The notes under the pieces are model-generated. The model did no database searches. It was not told where the DNA came from and saw only the letters and a list, made by a program, of their open reading frames with translations. From contig NC_012778.1 of assembly GCF_000146185.1 (NCBI RefSeq), positions 937,001 to 1,001,000 on the forward strand: a stretch of 64,000 nucleotides of DNA. Reading direction: 5' to 3'. Numbering within the stretch: position 1 is the first letter of the stretch; every line of letters starts with the position of its first letter. This document shows positions 35,819-45,209 of the stretch, piece by piece. A program made the translations under genes and the position numbers. This stretch comes from [Eubacterium] eligens ATCC 27750 (GTDB lineage: Bacteria > Bacillota > Clostridia > Lachnospirales > Lachnospiraceae).

Positions 35819-36178
35819 ATGAAGGGAACTTTGGAGAATAAACTTGGAAAAGTTTCGATTGATTCGGAAGTTATTGCACAGTACGCAGGTTCTACAGCAG
35901 TTGAGTGCTTTGGAATTGTGGGTATGGCTGCTGTCAGCATGAAAGACGGACTTGTTAAGCTTCTTAAAGGAGACAGCCTTACAAGAGGAATCAGTGTGGT
36001 TATAGATGAGAATAATCTTATTGAGATTGATTTTCATGTTATTATATCTTATGGTGTAAGCATTGCTGCAGTAGCAGATAATCTTATTGAGAATGTTAAG
36101 TATAAAGTGTCAGAATTTACCGGCCTTGAGATTAAGAAAATCAACATATATGTTGAAGGCGTAAGAGTAATTGATTAA
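35819..36178 (+). CDS. Asp23/Gls24 family protein (YloU-like)
   Basis: A 119-residue member of the Asp23/Gls24 envelope-stress protein family, with GKVSIDSEVIAQYAGSTAVECFGIVGMA at the N-terminus, a central VIIDEN..VDFHVIISYG-type core and the C-terminal VNIYVEGVR-like end (KINIYVEGVRVID). YloU is typically encoded directly before the DAK2-domain YloV gene, as here. The start ATG 35819 follows GGAGGA at 35807-35812. Confidence 0.9.
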   Translation: MKGTLENKLGKVSIDSEVIAQYAGSTAVECFGIVGMAAVSMKDGLVKLLKGDSLTRGISVVIDENNLIEIDFHVIISYGVSIAAVADNLIENVKYKVSEFTGLEIKKINIYVEGVRVID

Positions 36179-36222
36179 TAGGAATATTGTTATAATGCTT
36201 AATTGCAGAATGGAGGATAATC

Positions 36223-37926
36223 GTGGCAACTAATACAATAGATGCAGCACTTGTGCAGAAGATGTTTCTTGCAGGAGCTAAAAACCTTGAGTCTAAGAAA
36301 GAATGGATTAATGACCTTAATGTTTTCCCTGTACCTGATGGTGATACAGGTACTAACATGACTCTTACAATCATGTCAGCAGCTAAGGAAGTGAGTGCTA
36401 TTGCTAATCCTAATATGGAGAATCTTTCTAAGGCTATTTCATCAGGCTCTTTAAGAGGAGCAAGAGGTAACTCTGGTGTTATCTTATCACAGCTTTTAAG
36501 AGGCTTTACTAAAGAGATGAAGGGCGTTTCTGAGATTACTGTTGAGACACTTGCGCTTGCAACAAGCAGAGCTACAGAGACAGCTTATAAGGCAGTTATG
36601 AAGCCTAAGGAAGGAACAATCCTTACTGTTGCTAAGGGGATTTCTGATAAGGCTGCTGAGATTGCATCGCAGACAGATGATATTGAAGAGGCTATGCGTA
36701 TAATTATTGAACATGCTGAATATGTACTTTCTAAGACACCTGATATGCTTCCTGTTCTTAAAGAAGCAGGAGTTGTGGACTCAGGCGGACAGGGACTTGT
36801 TGTTGTTCTTAAGGGAATGTATGATGCACTTACAGGAAAGGTTACAGATTTTTCTATAACAGAGAGTAAGCCATCCACTGAACAGACAGTTCCAGGCTCA
36901 GGAAAGGGAGCTGCTGTAGAGAATGTAGATATAAAGTTCGGTTATTGCACCGAGTTCATAATTATGCTTGATAAGGAATTTGATGAGAAGACTGAAGCAG
37001 ACTTCAAAGCATTCCTTACATCGATAGGTGATTCTATAGTATGTGTTGCTCTTGATGATATTGTTAAGGTTCATGTGCATACTAACCATCCAGGTCAGGC
37101 ATTTGAGAAGGCCTTGGAATATGGTCAGCTTACTAAGATGAAGGTTGATAATATGCGAGAGGAGCATAACCAGAAGGTTGTTGCACAGTCAGAACTGCAG
37201 GCGGCAGCAGCTAAGCAGGCTATGGAGAAAAATTCTGAAGCTGAACAGAAAAAAGCTGAGCCAGCTAAGGATTTTGGATTTATCACAATTGCACCGGGAA
37301 GTGGAATCGCAGAGATTTTTAAGGGACTTGGTGTTGATGAAGTTATTGAAGGCGGCCAGACAATGAACCCTTCGACAGAGGATATCCTTAATGCAGCAGA
37401 TAAGATTAATGCCAAGACAATATATGTTCTTCCTAATAACAGCAATATTATTCTTGCAGCTAACCAGGCAGCATCAATTGTTGAAGACAAGGAACTTATT
37501 GTTATCCCTACTAAGACAGTACCACAGGGAATTACAGCTATGATTAACTTTGAGACAACACGCAGTGCTAAGGATAATGGCGATGCGATGACAGACAGTC
37601 TTTCAACAGTTAAGTCTGGACAGCTTACTTATGCTGTAAGAGATACATCAATTGACGGCAAGGAGATTAAGAAGGATAATTATCTTGGATTAGGTGATAA
37701 GGGACTTGCTGCAGTTGGTACTGATATGGATGAGACTCTTCTTGAGATGATTGAGTCAATGATGTCGGATGAAGCTGAACTTATAAGTGTTTACTATGGA
37801 GCTGATATTGAAGAAGCTGCTGCCGAGGCAGTTGTTTCTAAGATTGAAGAAAAGTTTCCTGATGTAGATGTTGAACTTCAGTTTGGTGGACAGCCGGTTT
37901 ATTATTATATTGTATCTGTTGAGTAA
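36223..37926 (+). CDS. DAK2 domain protein YloV (FakA-like fatty acid kinase subunit)
   Basis: A 567-residue protein with an N-terminal DAK2 (Dha kinase L) ATP-binding domain: NVFPVPDGDTGTNMTLT near residue 35 and GSLRGARGNSGVILSQLLRG near 85 carry the Mg-ATP ligands. The C-terminal half contains a DegV-like FakB-interaction region. In Staphylococcus FakA phosphorylates fatty acids bound to FakB (DegV proteins). A DegV gene is found at 52246, so a FakAB pair is possible. The start is GTG at 36223 with GGAGGA upstream. It is co-linear with yloU and recG. Confidence 0.88.
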   Translation: MATNTIDAALVQKMFLAGAKNLESKKEWINDLNVFPVPDGDTGTNMTLTIMSAAKEVSAIANPNMENLSKAISSGSLRGARGNSGVILSQLLRGFTKEMKGVSEITVETLALATSRATETAYKAVMKPKEGTILTVAKGISDKAAEIASQTDDIEEAMRIIIEHAEYVLSKTPDMLPVLKEAGVVDSGGQGLVVVLKGMYDALTGKVTDFSITESKPSTEQTVPGSGKGAAVENVDIKFGYCTEFIIMLDKEFDEKTEADFKAFLTSIGDSIVCVALDDIVKVHVHTNHPGQAFEKALEYGQLTKMKVDNMREEHNQKVVAQSELQAAAAKQAMEKNSEAEQKKAEPAKDFGFITIAPGSGIAEIFKGLGVDEVIEGGQTMNPSTEDILNAADKINAKTIYVLPNNSNIILAANQAASIVEDKELIVIPTKTVPQGITAMINFETTRSAKDNGDAMTDSLSTVKSGQLTYAVRDTSIDGKEIKKDNYLGLGDKGLAAVGTDMDETLLEMIESMMSDEAELISVYYGADIEEAAAEAVVSKIEEKFPDVDVELQFGGQPVYYYIVSVE

Positions 37927-37931
37927 GAATT

Positions 37932-39989
37932 ATGAATATAACAGAATTAAAGGGAATCGGCGCTAAGACAGCTGAGAATTTTAACAGGCTTTCGGTATAC
38001 ACAGTATCGGATCTCGTGGGGTTATACCCACGGGATTACGATGTATACCATGAGCCTGTTTTTGTTAAAGATATAAGCCATGAATCAGAGCATACAGAGG
38101 TAGCTGTTGAAGGACAGGTATGCAAAAGCCCGGATATATATGGGAGCGGCAGGCTTAAGATATTAACTGTGACTATAAAGGATTATAATGGCGACTCCAT
38201 AAAATGTAGCTGGTATAATATGCCATTTTTAAAGAATACATTAAGGCTTGGCGCAAGATATGTATTCAGGGGAAGGCTGGTTAATAAAAGAGGCTGGTTA
38301 TTAGAACAGCCGAAAATGTATACACTTGCCCAGTATAAGGAACTTCAGGGAACACTGCAGCCAATATATCCTCTGACTAAAGGTCTTACTAACAATACTG
38401 TTACTAAGGCAGTTGCACAGGCACTTGAAAAATACAGCGCGGGACTTGAAAAGGAATATATACCTGATTATATAAGAAAGAGATATTCGCTTGCTGAGCA
38501 TAATTTCAGTATTGTTAATATACATTTTCCTAAGACAATGGAAGAATATGTTCAGGCGAGACACAGACTTGCATTTGAAGAGTTTTTTTTATTCACGCTA
38601 GCAACTCTTTCATTAAAGAGTGCAAATGAACACATACCGAACAGCTATGTAATACCAGAAAGCAAAGAAAAGGATCAATTCCTTGAAAGCCTGTCATATT
38701 CACTTACCAATGCACAGTTAAGGACTGTGTCAGAGGTTGCACAAGATATGTCAGGTGAACACCTGTGCAGCCGTCTGATACAGGGAGATGTAGGTTCAGG
38801 AAAGACAGTTGTTGCAACAATTGCACTTATCAATACGGTTATTGCAGGATATCAGGGAGCATTGATGGCACCAACAGAGGTTCTTGCAAGACAGCATTAT
38901 GAATCGTTTGTTAAAGGCTTTGAAAAGGCGGGACTTGATATCAGAGTTGAACTTCTTGTTGGTTCAATGACAGCGAAACAGAAAAAGGAAGCATATGCAA
39001 GGATTGCAGATGGAACTGCCGGAATAATAGTAGGAACGCATGCGTTGATACAGGAAAAGGTTGAATATAAAGAACTGGCACTTGTTATAACAGATGAGCA
39101 GCACAGATTCGGAGTAAACCAGCGCCGTGACTTTTCGCAGAAAGGGAAAAGCCCGCATATTCTTGTAATGAGTGCAACGCCAATACCAAGAACTCTGGCA
39201 ATTATACTGTACGGTGACCTTGATATATCAATAATTGATGAGATGCCTGCGAACAGACTTCCTATAAAGAATTGTGTTGTGGATGAAAGCTACAGACCGA
39301 AGGCGTATACATTTATACACAAGCAGGTTGCTTCCGGCAGACAATGCTATGTAATATGTCCGATGGTTGAGGACAGTGAGGCTGTAGAGGCCGAAAATGT
39401 TGTTGATTACACGGCAATGCTTAAGAAAGAACTTCCAGATATAAGGATAGAATATCTTCATGGAAAGATGCGTCCATCGTTAAAGAATGAGGTGATGGAA
39501 AGATTTGCAGCACATGAAACGGATGTGCTAGTATCAACTACAGTTATCGAGGTTGGTGTAAATGTGCCTAACAGCACTGTTATGATGGTAGAGAATTCGG
39601 AAAGATTTGGGCTTGCACAGCTTCATCAGTTAAGAGGCCGTGTTGGGCGAGGAGAATATCAGTCATATTGTATATTTGTTACAGGCAATAAGTCAGAGAA
39701 GATAAGAAAAAGACTGGAAATTCTTAATAAATCCAACGATGGATTCAAGATAGCTGAGGAAGATTTAAGACTGCGTGGACCGGGAGATTTCTTCGGGGTA
39801 AGGCAGAGCGGTGATTTTGATTTCGGAATAGCAGATGTATTTACTGATGCAAAGACATTAAAGGAAGCGTCAGATGCAGCGAAAGATATGCTAAAGAAAG
39901 ATCCTGAGTTAAAGCTTGAGAATAATGTATATCTAAAGCAGAAGGTTGCAGAGTATACGATTAAATGTTTAGAAAAGATTAATCTGTAA
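37932..39989 (+). CDS. recG: ATP-dependent DNA helicase RecG
   Basis: Rescues stalled forks by driving fork regression (685 residues, typical length). The N-terminal wedge domain starts LKGIGAKTAENFNRL with a VSDLVGLYPRDY motif; the motor has Walker A GDVGSGKTVVATI near residue 290, the DEQHRFG box, SATPIPRTLA, and the RecG-specific HQLRGRVGRGEYQSYC. It follows YloV by 5 bases. Confidence 0.97.
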   Translation: MNITELKGIGAKTAENFNRLSVYTVSDLVGLYPRDYDVYHEPVFVKDISHESEHTEVAVEGQVCKSPDIYGSGRLKILTVTIKDYNGDSIKCSWYNMPFLKNTLRLGARYVFRGRLVNKRGWLLEQPKMYTLAQYKELQGTLQPIYPLTKGLTNNTVTKAVAQALEKYSAGLEKEYIPDYIRKRYSLAEHNFSIVNIHFPKTMEEYVQARHRLAFEEFFLFTLATLSLKSANEHIPNSYVIPESKEKDQFLESLSYSLTNAQLRTVSEVAQDMSGEHLCSRLIQGDVGSGKTVVATIALINTVIAGYQGALMAPTEVLARQHYESFVKGFEKAGLDIRVELLVGSMTAKQKKEAYARIADGTAGIIVGTHALIQEKVEYKELALVITDEQHRFGVNQRRDFSQKGKSPHILVMSATPIPRTLAIILYGDLDISIIDEMPANRLPIKNCVVDESYRPKAYTFIHKQVASGRQCYVICPMVEDSEAVEAENVVDYTAMLKKELPDIRIEYLHGKMRPSLKNEVMERFAAHETDVLVSTTVIEVGVNVPNSTVMMVENSERFGLAQLHQLRGRVGRGEYQSYCIFVTGNKSEKIRKRLEILNKSNDGFKIAEEDLRLRGPGDFFGVRQSGDFDFGIADVFTDAKTLKEASDAAKDMLKKDPELKLENNVYLKQKVAEYTIKCLEKINL

Positions 39990-39998
39990 AGGAGATGT

Positions 39999-40235
39999 AT
40001 GCACATGAGACAGATGGAATTCACAATGAGCAGACCTAATCTTGTCAAGCCAGGAGATGAGGTAGATATTACGGAGGGTAAGCTTCCTAGCAGTTATTAT
40101 TATACGATAGAGCCGGCAGTCGCAATGTCAGGAAACTATTCAACACCTGACAGGTTAAAGTCAAGACATGGAATTGTTAAAGAGGTTGGAGAGACAAGCA
40201 GGGGTTATTATGTGCTTGCGGAATTTGATGAATAA
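39999..40235 (+). CDS. Small conserved protein after recG
   Basis: A 78-residue soluble protein (MHMRQMEFTMSRPNLVKPGD then EVDITEGKLPSSYYYTIEPA), predominantly beta-strand with no motif known to me. GGAG at 39991 gives 4 bases of spacing to ATG 39999 or 10 to an in-frame ATG at 40005, so the start is uncertain. It is encoded between recG and spoIVA and probably ends the recG transcript. Confidence 0.75.
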   Translation: MHMRQMEFTMSRPNLVKPGDEVDITEGKLPSSYYYTIEPAVAMSGNYSTPDRLKSRHGIVKEVGETSRGYYVLAEFDE

Positions 40236-40280
40236 TTGAGACTATTCGGAATTAAGCAAAATTACAATTAAATGCAGAAT

Positions 40281-40338
40281 AAAAATTATGCTTTTCACAT
40301 ATATTTTTTACAAGTATATGCGGAAGGCATAATTTTTT
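40281..40338 (+). terminator. Long AT-rich hairpin before spoIVA
   Basis: Outer stem AAAAATTATGC/GCATAATTTTT (40281-40291 with 40327-40337), inner stem CATATA/TATATG (40298-40303 with 40315-40320). The right arm ends in a six-T run. It may terminate the recG transcript; it may also act as a control element of spoIVA. Confidence 0.5.
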
Positions 40339-40368
40339 ATGTACCGCTTTAATTACAGGGAGGAAAGT

Positions 40369-41856
40369 ATGTCAGACAGAAAGGAAAATATAAACTTTAA
40401 TCTGTACGAGGATATAAAGAAACGCACTAATGGGGAGATATATCTTGGTGTGGTGGGTCCTGTACGGACAGGAAAGTCGACATTTGTAAAAAGATTTATG
40501 GATCTATGTGTAATTCCTGAGATTGCAGATGCTAACGAGAAACAACGCACAATCGACGAACTGCCACAGAGTAGTGCTGGAAGTACGATTATGACTACTG
40601 AACCTAAGTTTATACCTGGTGAGAGTGCAGCAATCTGCATGGCTGATGATATTAAGATTAAAGTGCGTGCAATTGACTGTGTTGGATTTATGGTTGATGG
40701 CGCAATGGGAGCAGAGGAGAATGGCAAAGAGAGAATGGTTAATACTCCATGGTCAAAAGAGCCGGTTCCATTTTCAATGGCAGCACAGATTGGTACTGAA
40801 AAGGTGATAGAGGAGCATTCTACTATTGGAATCGTTATTACAACAGATGGCTCATTTACAGGAATAGAACGGGATAATTATGTCAACGCGGAGCAGATGG
40901 CTATAGATAAGCTGAAAAAGATTTCAAAGCCGTTTGTTGTGATATTAAACTGTGTGAAGCCTTATGCTAAAGAATCTGTGCAGCTTGCAGAAGCTATGAA
41001 AGAAAAATATGGTGTAAATGTCTATGCTCTTAATTGTGACCAACTAAGAAAAGAAGATGTTGACAGGGTTATATCAGGTGTGCTTAAAGAATTTCCGGTA
41101 TCACAGCTTGATTTTTATGCACCTGCATGGGTTGAAGTACTTGAGTCATCACACTGGCTTAAGATGCATATAGTAGATGCGGCACTTTCGATTCTTGATA
41201 ATATAAATGTTATGAAGGATGCGTATCTTGAGTTGAATAATACATGCGAATACATAGAAAAGATTGATGTGAAAAATGTTGATATGTCAACAGGGAGGGT
41301 TGAAATTGAATTTAAGCTTTCGAAAGATCTGTATTATAAAATATTAAGTGAACTTACAGGAACGCAGATTAATAATGAGCATGAGCTTATAGATATGATT
41401 AAATCTCTTTCAGACAAGAAGAATGAACTGGGAAGCTTTGGTGATGCAATAAGCGAAGTTAATCTTAATGGCTTTGGAGTTGTTACACCTTCAAAAGAAA
41501 ATATACAACTGGATGAGCCAGTAGTGATTAAGAATGGCAATAAATATGGAGTTAAGATAAAAGCTAAAGTTCCGTCTATTAACCTGCTTAAGACAGAAAT
41601 AATGGTTGAAATTGCCCCGATTGTTGGAAACAGGAATCAGGCAGAAGATCTGATTGAATATATAAAAGGAAATATGAAAGATAATCCGGACGGAATCTGG
41701 GATACCAATATATTTGGAAAGACAATAGAACAGATTGTATCAGACGGAATATATGAAAAAACACATAATATGACAACTGAGAGCATGGGAAAGATTGGCG
41801 ATACAATTGAAAAAGTAATGAATGAGAATTCAGGACTTGTGTGTCTTATTGTGTAA
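40369..41856 (+). CDS. spoIVA: Stage IV sporulation protein A
   Basis: A 495-residue ATPase that polymerises on the outer forespore membrane to found the spore coat. Walker A GPVRTGKSTFVKRFM lies at about residues 30-45 and the C-terminus ends LVCLIV, both typical of SpoIVA. The length matches the family (about 492). The start ATG 40369 follows AGGGAGG. No sigma-E promoter with a good match was found upstream. Confidence 0.97.
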   Translation: MSDRKENINFNLYEDIKKRTNGEIYLGVVGPVRTGKSTFVKRFMDLCVIPEIADANEKQRTIDELPQSSAGSTIMTTEPKFIPGESAAICMADDIKIKVRAIDCVGFMVDGAMGAEENGKERMVNTPWSKEPVPFSMAAQIGTEKVIEEHSTIGIVITTDGSFTGIERDNYVNAEQMAIDKLKKISKPFVVILNCVKPYAKESVQLAEAMKEKYGVNVYALNCDQLRKEDVDRVISGVLKEFPVSQLDFYAPAWVEVLESSHWLKMHIVDAALSILDNINVMKDAYLELNNTCEYIEKIDVKNVDMSTGRVEIEFKLSKDLYYKILSELTGTQINNEHELIDMIKSLSDKKNELGSFGDAISEVNLNGFGVVTPSKENIQLDEPVVIKNGNKYGVKIKAKVPSINLLKTEIMVEIAPIVGNRNQAEDLIEYIKGNMKDNPDGIWDTNIFGKTIEQIVSDGIYEKTHNMTTESMGKIGDTIEKVMNENSGLVCLIV

Positions 41857-41883
41857 AAAATGCTTTATTTAGGGCTTATAATA

Positions 41884-41892
41884 TGATAAAAT
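41884..41892 (+). promoter_or_regulatory. Extended -10 element upstream of apt
   Basis: TGATAAAAT, an extended -10 box, with only a weak TTTATT 17 bases upstream. It lies 45 bases before the apt start. Confidence 0.4.
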
Positions 41893-41936
41893 ACTAAATA
41901 TATTTGTGTGTCAAAACTAAGGAGGATATACACATT

Positions 41937-42464
41937 ATGAGTAAAAAAGTTGAAGATTATGTAAGAAGTATACCTGATTTCCCGGAACCGGGGATTATAT
42001 TCAGGGATGTTACAAGTGTTATCCAGAGTCCTGAGGGATTAAAGCTTGCAATAGACGGTCTTACAGATCTTATAGGGGATACAGAATTTGATGTTGTAGT
42101 AGGACCAGAATCAAGAGGGTTTATATTTGGCGTTCCTGTTGCATATAATACCGGTAAGGGATTTGTTCCTGTAAGAAAGAAGGGAAAGCTTCCGTGTGAG
42201 ACTATATCAGCAGATTATGAACTTGAATATGGTACAGCTACTATAGAGATGCATAAGGATGCGATTACTCCGGGACAGAAGGTTATTATTGTTGATGATC
42301 TGATTGCTACAGGCGGAACAACAGAAGCTATTATCAAGCTTGTAGAAGAGCTTGGAGGAGAAGTAGTGAAAGTTCTTTTTCTTATGGAGCTTGAAGGACT
42401 TAAAGGAAGAGATAAGATTGCAGGATATGATGTCGAGTCAGTAATTAAATACCCAGGTAAATAA
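41937..42464 (+). CDS. apt: Adenine phosphoribosyltransferase
   Basis: Salvages adenine to AMP with PRPP. The 175-residue protein shows RSIPDFPEPGIIFRDVT at the N-terminus and the PRPP-binding loop VIIVDDLIATGGTTEAI near residue 120, both diagnostic. Length is typical. The start ATG 41937 follows GGAGGA. A terminator follows, before deoD. Confidence 0.96.
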   Translation: MSKKVEDYVRSIPDFPEPGIIFRDVTSVIQSPEGLKLAIDGLTDLIGDTEFDVVVGPESRGFIFGVPVAYNTGKGFVPVRKKGKLPCETISADYELEYGTATIEMHKDAITPGQKVIIVDDLIATGGTTEAIIKLVEELGGEVVKVLFLMELEGLKGRDKIAGYDVESVIKYPGK

Positions 42465-42471
42465 TTATTCG

Positions 42472-42501
42472 GGCTGCTTTATTATATAAAGCAGCCTTTT
42501 T
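42472..42501 (+). terminator. Terminator between apt and deoD
   Basis: A perfect 10-bp stem GGCTGCTTTA/TAAAGCAGCC with loop TTATA and five T. Confidence 0.9.
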
Positions 42502-42524
42502 AAGATTGATAACAGGAGGCAGAT

Positions 42525-43262
42525 ATGGGGACACCACATAATGAAGCACAGACAGGAGATATAGCAAAGACAGTTCTTATGCCGGGAGATCCTTTAAGGG
42601 CAAAGTATATAGCAGATAATTATCTTACAGATGTAAGCTGCTTTAATACGGTCCGCAATATGTCAGGATTCACAGGAATTTATAACGGATGCAGGGTATC
42701 TGTTATGGGAAGTGGTATGGGAATGCCTTCAATGGGAATATATTCATATGAATTATATAATGTTTATGATGTGGATAATATTATAAGGATTGGTTCAGCG
42801 GGAGCATTTGATGATGACCTTAATCTTATGGATATTGTACTTGGAATGGGCTCATGCACTGATTCTAACTTTGCGGCACAGTACAATCTTCCGGGCATAT
42901 ATGCGCCGATAGCTGATTTTACGCTTTTAAAGACTGCATATGATGTTGCAGAAGAAAAACATTTTTCGGTTAAAGTTGGCAATGTACTGGCATCAGATGT
43001 GTTTTATAATGATGATACAACAGTTAATGACAGATGGAAGAAGATGGGTGTGCTTGCAGTTGATATGGAGTCAGCAGCGTTGTATATGACTGCTGCCAGA
43101 TGCAGAAAACATGCACTTACTATTCTTACAATAAGTGACCATCTCTACAGGGGTGAGAAGCTGTCAGCACAGGAGAGACAGACAGGATTTACTAAAATGA
43201 TGGAGACAGCTCTTGAAACTGCAGTCAGATTGCAGAATAACAGGCAGATGGAGGCTTTATGA
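42525..43262 (+). CDS. deoD: Purine-nucleoside phosphorylase, DeoD type
   Basis: Cleaves purine (deoxy)nucleosides with phosphate. The 245-residue protein begins [48 protein letters not shown] and VDMESAALY are the typical DeoD motifs for phosphate and ribose binding. It forms a salvage pair with apt upstream, although a terminator separates them. It overlaps the next gene by ATGA. Confidence 0.96.
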   Translation: MGTPHNEAQTGDIAKTVLMPGDPLRAKYIADNYLTDVSCFNTVRNMSGFTGIYNGCRVSVMGSGMGMPSMGIYSYELYNVYDVDNIIRIGSAGAFDDDLNLMDIVLGMGSCTDSNFAAQYNLPGIYAPIADFTLLKTAYDVAEEKHFSVKVGNVLASDVFYNDDTTVNDRWKKMGVLAVDMESAALYMTAARCRKHALTILTISDHLYRGEKLSAQERQTGFTKMMETALETAVRLQNNRQMEAL

Positions 43263-44941
43263 CAGATACAGATTTAGAGATTATTGTTTTTGTACTGCTG
43301 GCTGTTGCAATCGGCGTGTATGTATGTGTAAGCAGCAGTATTAAGCGGAAGAAGGCAGCGGAGAATACCATAAAGAAAGCGTGGGGCAAACGTGCTGTAT
43401 ACAAGGGAACAGATGAGAGTTTTGAATATATATCGCATTATGCCAAAGGTAATCCGAGTGAATCTATGATTGATGATATAACATGGAATGATCTTGGCAT
43501 GGATGAAGTATTTAAATGTATTAATAATACTAATTCATCTGTTGGACAGGAATATCTATATAAGATGTTAAGAGAACCGGTTGCAGATGCAGAAAAGCTT
43601 CACGAACTGGACAGGCTTGCAGATGAATTCACAGCTAATGAAAAGGAAAGAATTACAATCCAGAAGATATTTATGAATATGGGAAAAAGCCGTAAGATTG
43701 CAGTTACAGATTATATCGGTTATATAATGGATATAGAGCAGGGAAGTAATATTGTGCATTATCTTGCGTGGGTATTTCTTATAGCTTCAATTCTTGTTAC
43801 GGTTCTTGTAACTCCGGTGCTTGGAATATGGCTCATAATTGCGTCGGTAGCATTTTCAATAATTACTTATTACAAGTATAAGGCTAAGATTGAGAATTAT
43901 TTCAAATGTATTAATGTTATTGTGAAAATGGCATCGGCATCTGAAGATATATGTGAAAGCAATATAAGTTTTCTTGAACCAGAGTGTAACAGGCTTAAAG
44001 AGATATTAAAGAGCTTTTCTAAAGTAACAAAAGGCTCATGGATGATTGAGTCAGGCAATGTTGATGGTTCAATCGGAGAGGTTGTACTTGATTATCTAAG
44101 AATGATAACGCACATGGATATTGTGAAGTTTAATAAGATGACAAAGCTTATAACTGCCAAAAGTGAGGATGCATATAACCTTGTAGATACACTTGGATTC
44201 ATAGAGACATCAATTGCTGTTGCATCATTCAGGGAAAGCCTGCCATTTTACTGTAAGCCTGAATTTATGGAGAATACTAATAACCTTAGTGTGAAAGAAG
44301 TGTATCATCCGCTTATAGATAATCCTGTGTGCAATTCAATAACAACTAAAGGAAATGTTCTCCTTACAGGTTCTAATGCTTCGGGTAAATCAACATTTTT
44401 AAAGACAATAGCAATCAACAGTATTCTGGCACAGACTATAGGAACAAGTCTTTCCAAAGAATACATTGCTCCGGTATATAGGATATATTCTTCAATGGCA
44501 TTAAGGGATGACCTTGCTAATTCAGACAGTTACTATATTGTTGAGATTAAGTCATTAAAGAGAATTCTTGATGCAGTTGGTAAAAAAGGTAGAACAGTTC
44601 TATGTTTTATTGATGAGGTACTTCGTGGAACTAACACTGTTGAGAGAATTGCAGCATCATCAGAGATATTAAAGAATCTTAATACAGGCAGGGCGTTGTG
44701 CTTTGCAGCAACACATGATATTGAGCTTACAACAATACTTAAGGACTGTTACAGCAACTATCATTTTCAGGAGGAAGTTACTGAGGATGAGGTTAAGTTT
44801 GATTATAAGCTGTATGCCGGACCTGCAACAACAAGGAATGCAATCAAGCTTCTTAATGTTATAGGGTATGATAAGAATATAATTAAGGGAGCCGAACAGC
44901 GTGCAATGCATTTCCTGACAGATGGAAACTGGAAATCTTGA
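43259..44941 (+). CDS. MutS-related membrane-anchored ATPase
   Basis: A 560-residue protein with a MutS-type ATPase domain at the C-terminus: Walker [18 protein letters not shown] near residue 370, and [20 protein letters not shown], with the DE Walker B and the MutS signature. It lacks the mismatch-recognition domain I and the standard clamp, and instead has an N-terminal membrane helix ([17 protein letters not shown]) and two more helices near residues 165-205. It belongs to the MutS-like DNA-unrelated class whose role is unclear. It is coupled to deoD by ATGA overlap. Confidence 0.88.
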   Translation: MTDTDLEIIVFVLLAVAIGVYVCVSSSIKRKKAAENTIKKAWGKRAVYKGTDESFEYISHYAKGNPSESMIDDITWNDLGMDEVFKCINNTNSSVGQEYLYKMLREPVADAEKLHELDRLADEFTANEKERITIQKIFMNMGKSRKIAVTDYIGYIMDIEQGSNIVHYLAWVFLIASILVTVLVTPVLGIWLIIASVAFSIITYYKYKAKIENYFKCINVIVKMASASEDICESNISFLEPECNRLKEILKSFSKVTKGSWMIESGNVDGSIGEVVLDYLRMITHMDIVKFNKMTKLITAKSEDAYNLVDTLGFIETSIAVASFRESLPFYCKPEFMENTNNLSVKEVYHPLIDNPVCNSITTKGNVLLTGSNASGKSTFLKTIAINSILAQTIGTSLSKEYIAPVYRIYSSMALRDDLANSDSYYIVEIKSLKRILDAVGKKGRTVLCFIDEVLRGTNTVERIAASSEILKNLNTGRALCFAATHDIELTTILKDCYSNYHFQEEVTEDEVKFDYKLYAGPATTRNAIKLLNVIGYDKNIIKGAEQRAMHFLTDGNWKS

Positions 44942-44966
44942 TAAATGTTGTTGCTTGTGATATTAT
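44938..44966 (+). promoter_or_regulatory. Putative promoter for the small membrane protein and alaS
   Basis: TTGATA, 17 bases, TATTAT; overlaps the stop codon of the MutS-related gene and lies 44 bases before the 45011 start. Confidence 0.45.
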
Positions 44967-45010
44967 AAATTATTGCGAAGGCTTTTATTATAATTCGTGG
45001 AGGTAATAAT

Positions 45011-45193
45011 ATGGTTGGGTTAGTCGGCGTACTCGTAGGTGAGATAGCTTACGAAGTGGTAAGATTTGTTATAATGCTTGCGTTACTGGTACTTGCAGTA
45101 TTCGTAGGTGGTAAGCTCCGAAAGGCAGCAGATGCCAAGAAGGCAGCTAAGATGGCTGCATCGGAGAATAAAGAGAAAGAGATTACTGAATAA
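45011..45193 (+). CDS. Small single-helix membrane protein before alaS
   Basis: A 60-residue protein (MVGLVGVLVGEIAYEVVRFV, then a hydrophobic IMLALLVLAVFVGG) with one or two closely packed helices and a Lys/Ala/Glu-rich cytoplasmic tail. GGAGGT lies seven bases before the ATG, supporting real translation. It is 16 bases from alaS and probably co-transcribed. No family is known to me. Confidence 0.75.
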   Translation: MVGLVGVLVGEIAYEVVRFVIMLALLVLAVFVGGKLRKAADAKKAAKMAASENKEKEITE

Positions 45194-45209
45194 TCAGGAG
45201 GAAGTTAAA

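Noticed and set aside
40236..40368. Sigma-E promoter for spoIVA
   Set aside because: CATATATT and CATAATTT occur but not with 13-15 base spacing; the stretch is better explained as a nested AT-rich hairpin.
45108..45209. N-terminal extension of alaS
   Set aside because: It would overlap the small membrane protein gene in another frame; GTG 45210 has AGGAGG at the right distance and gives the usual alaS N-terminus.
45194..45209. T-box leader before alaS
   Set aside because: Only 16 bases separate alaS from the preceding small gene; there is no room for a T-box and no T-box sequence upstream of the small gene.
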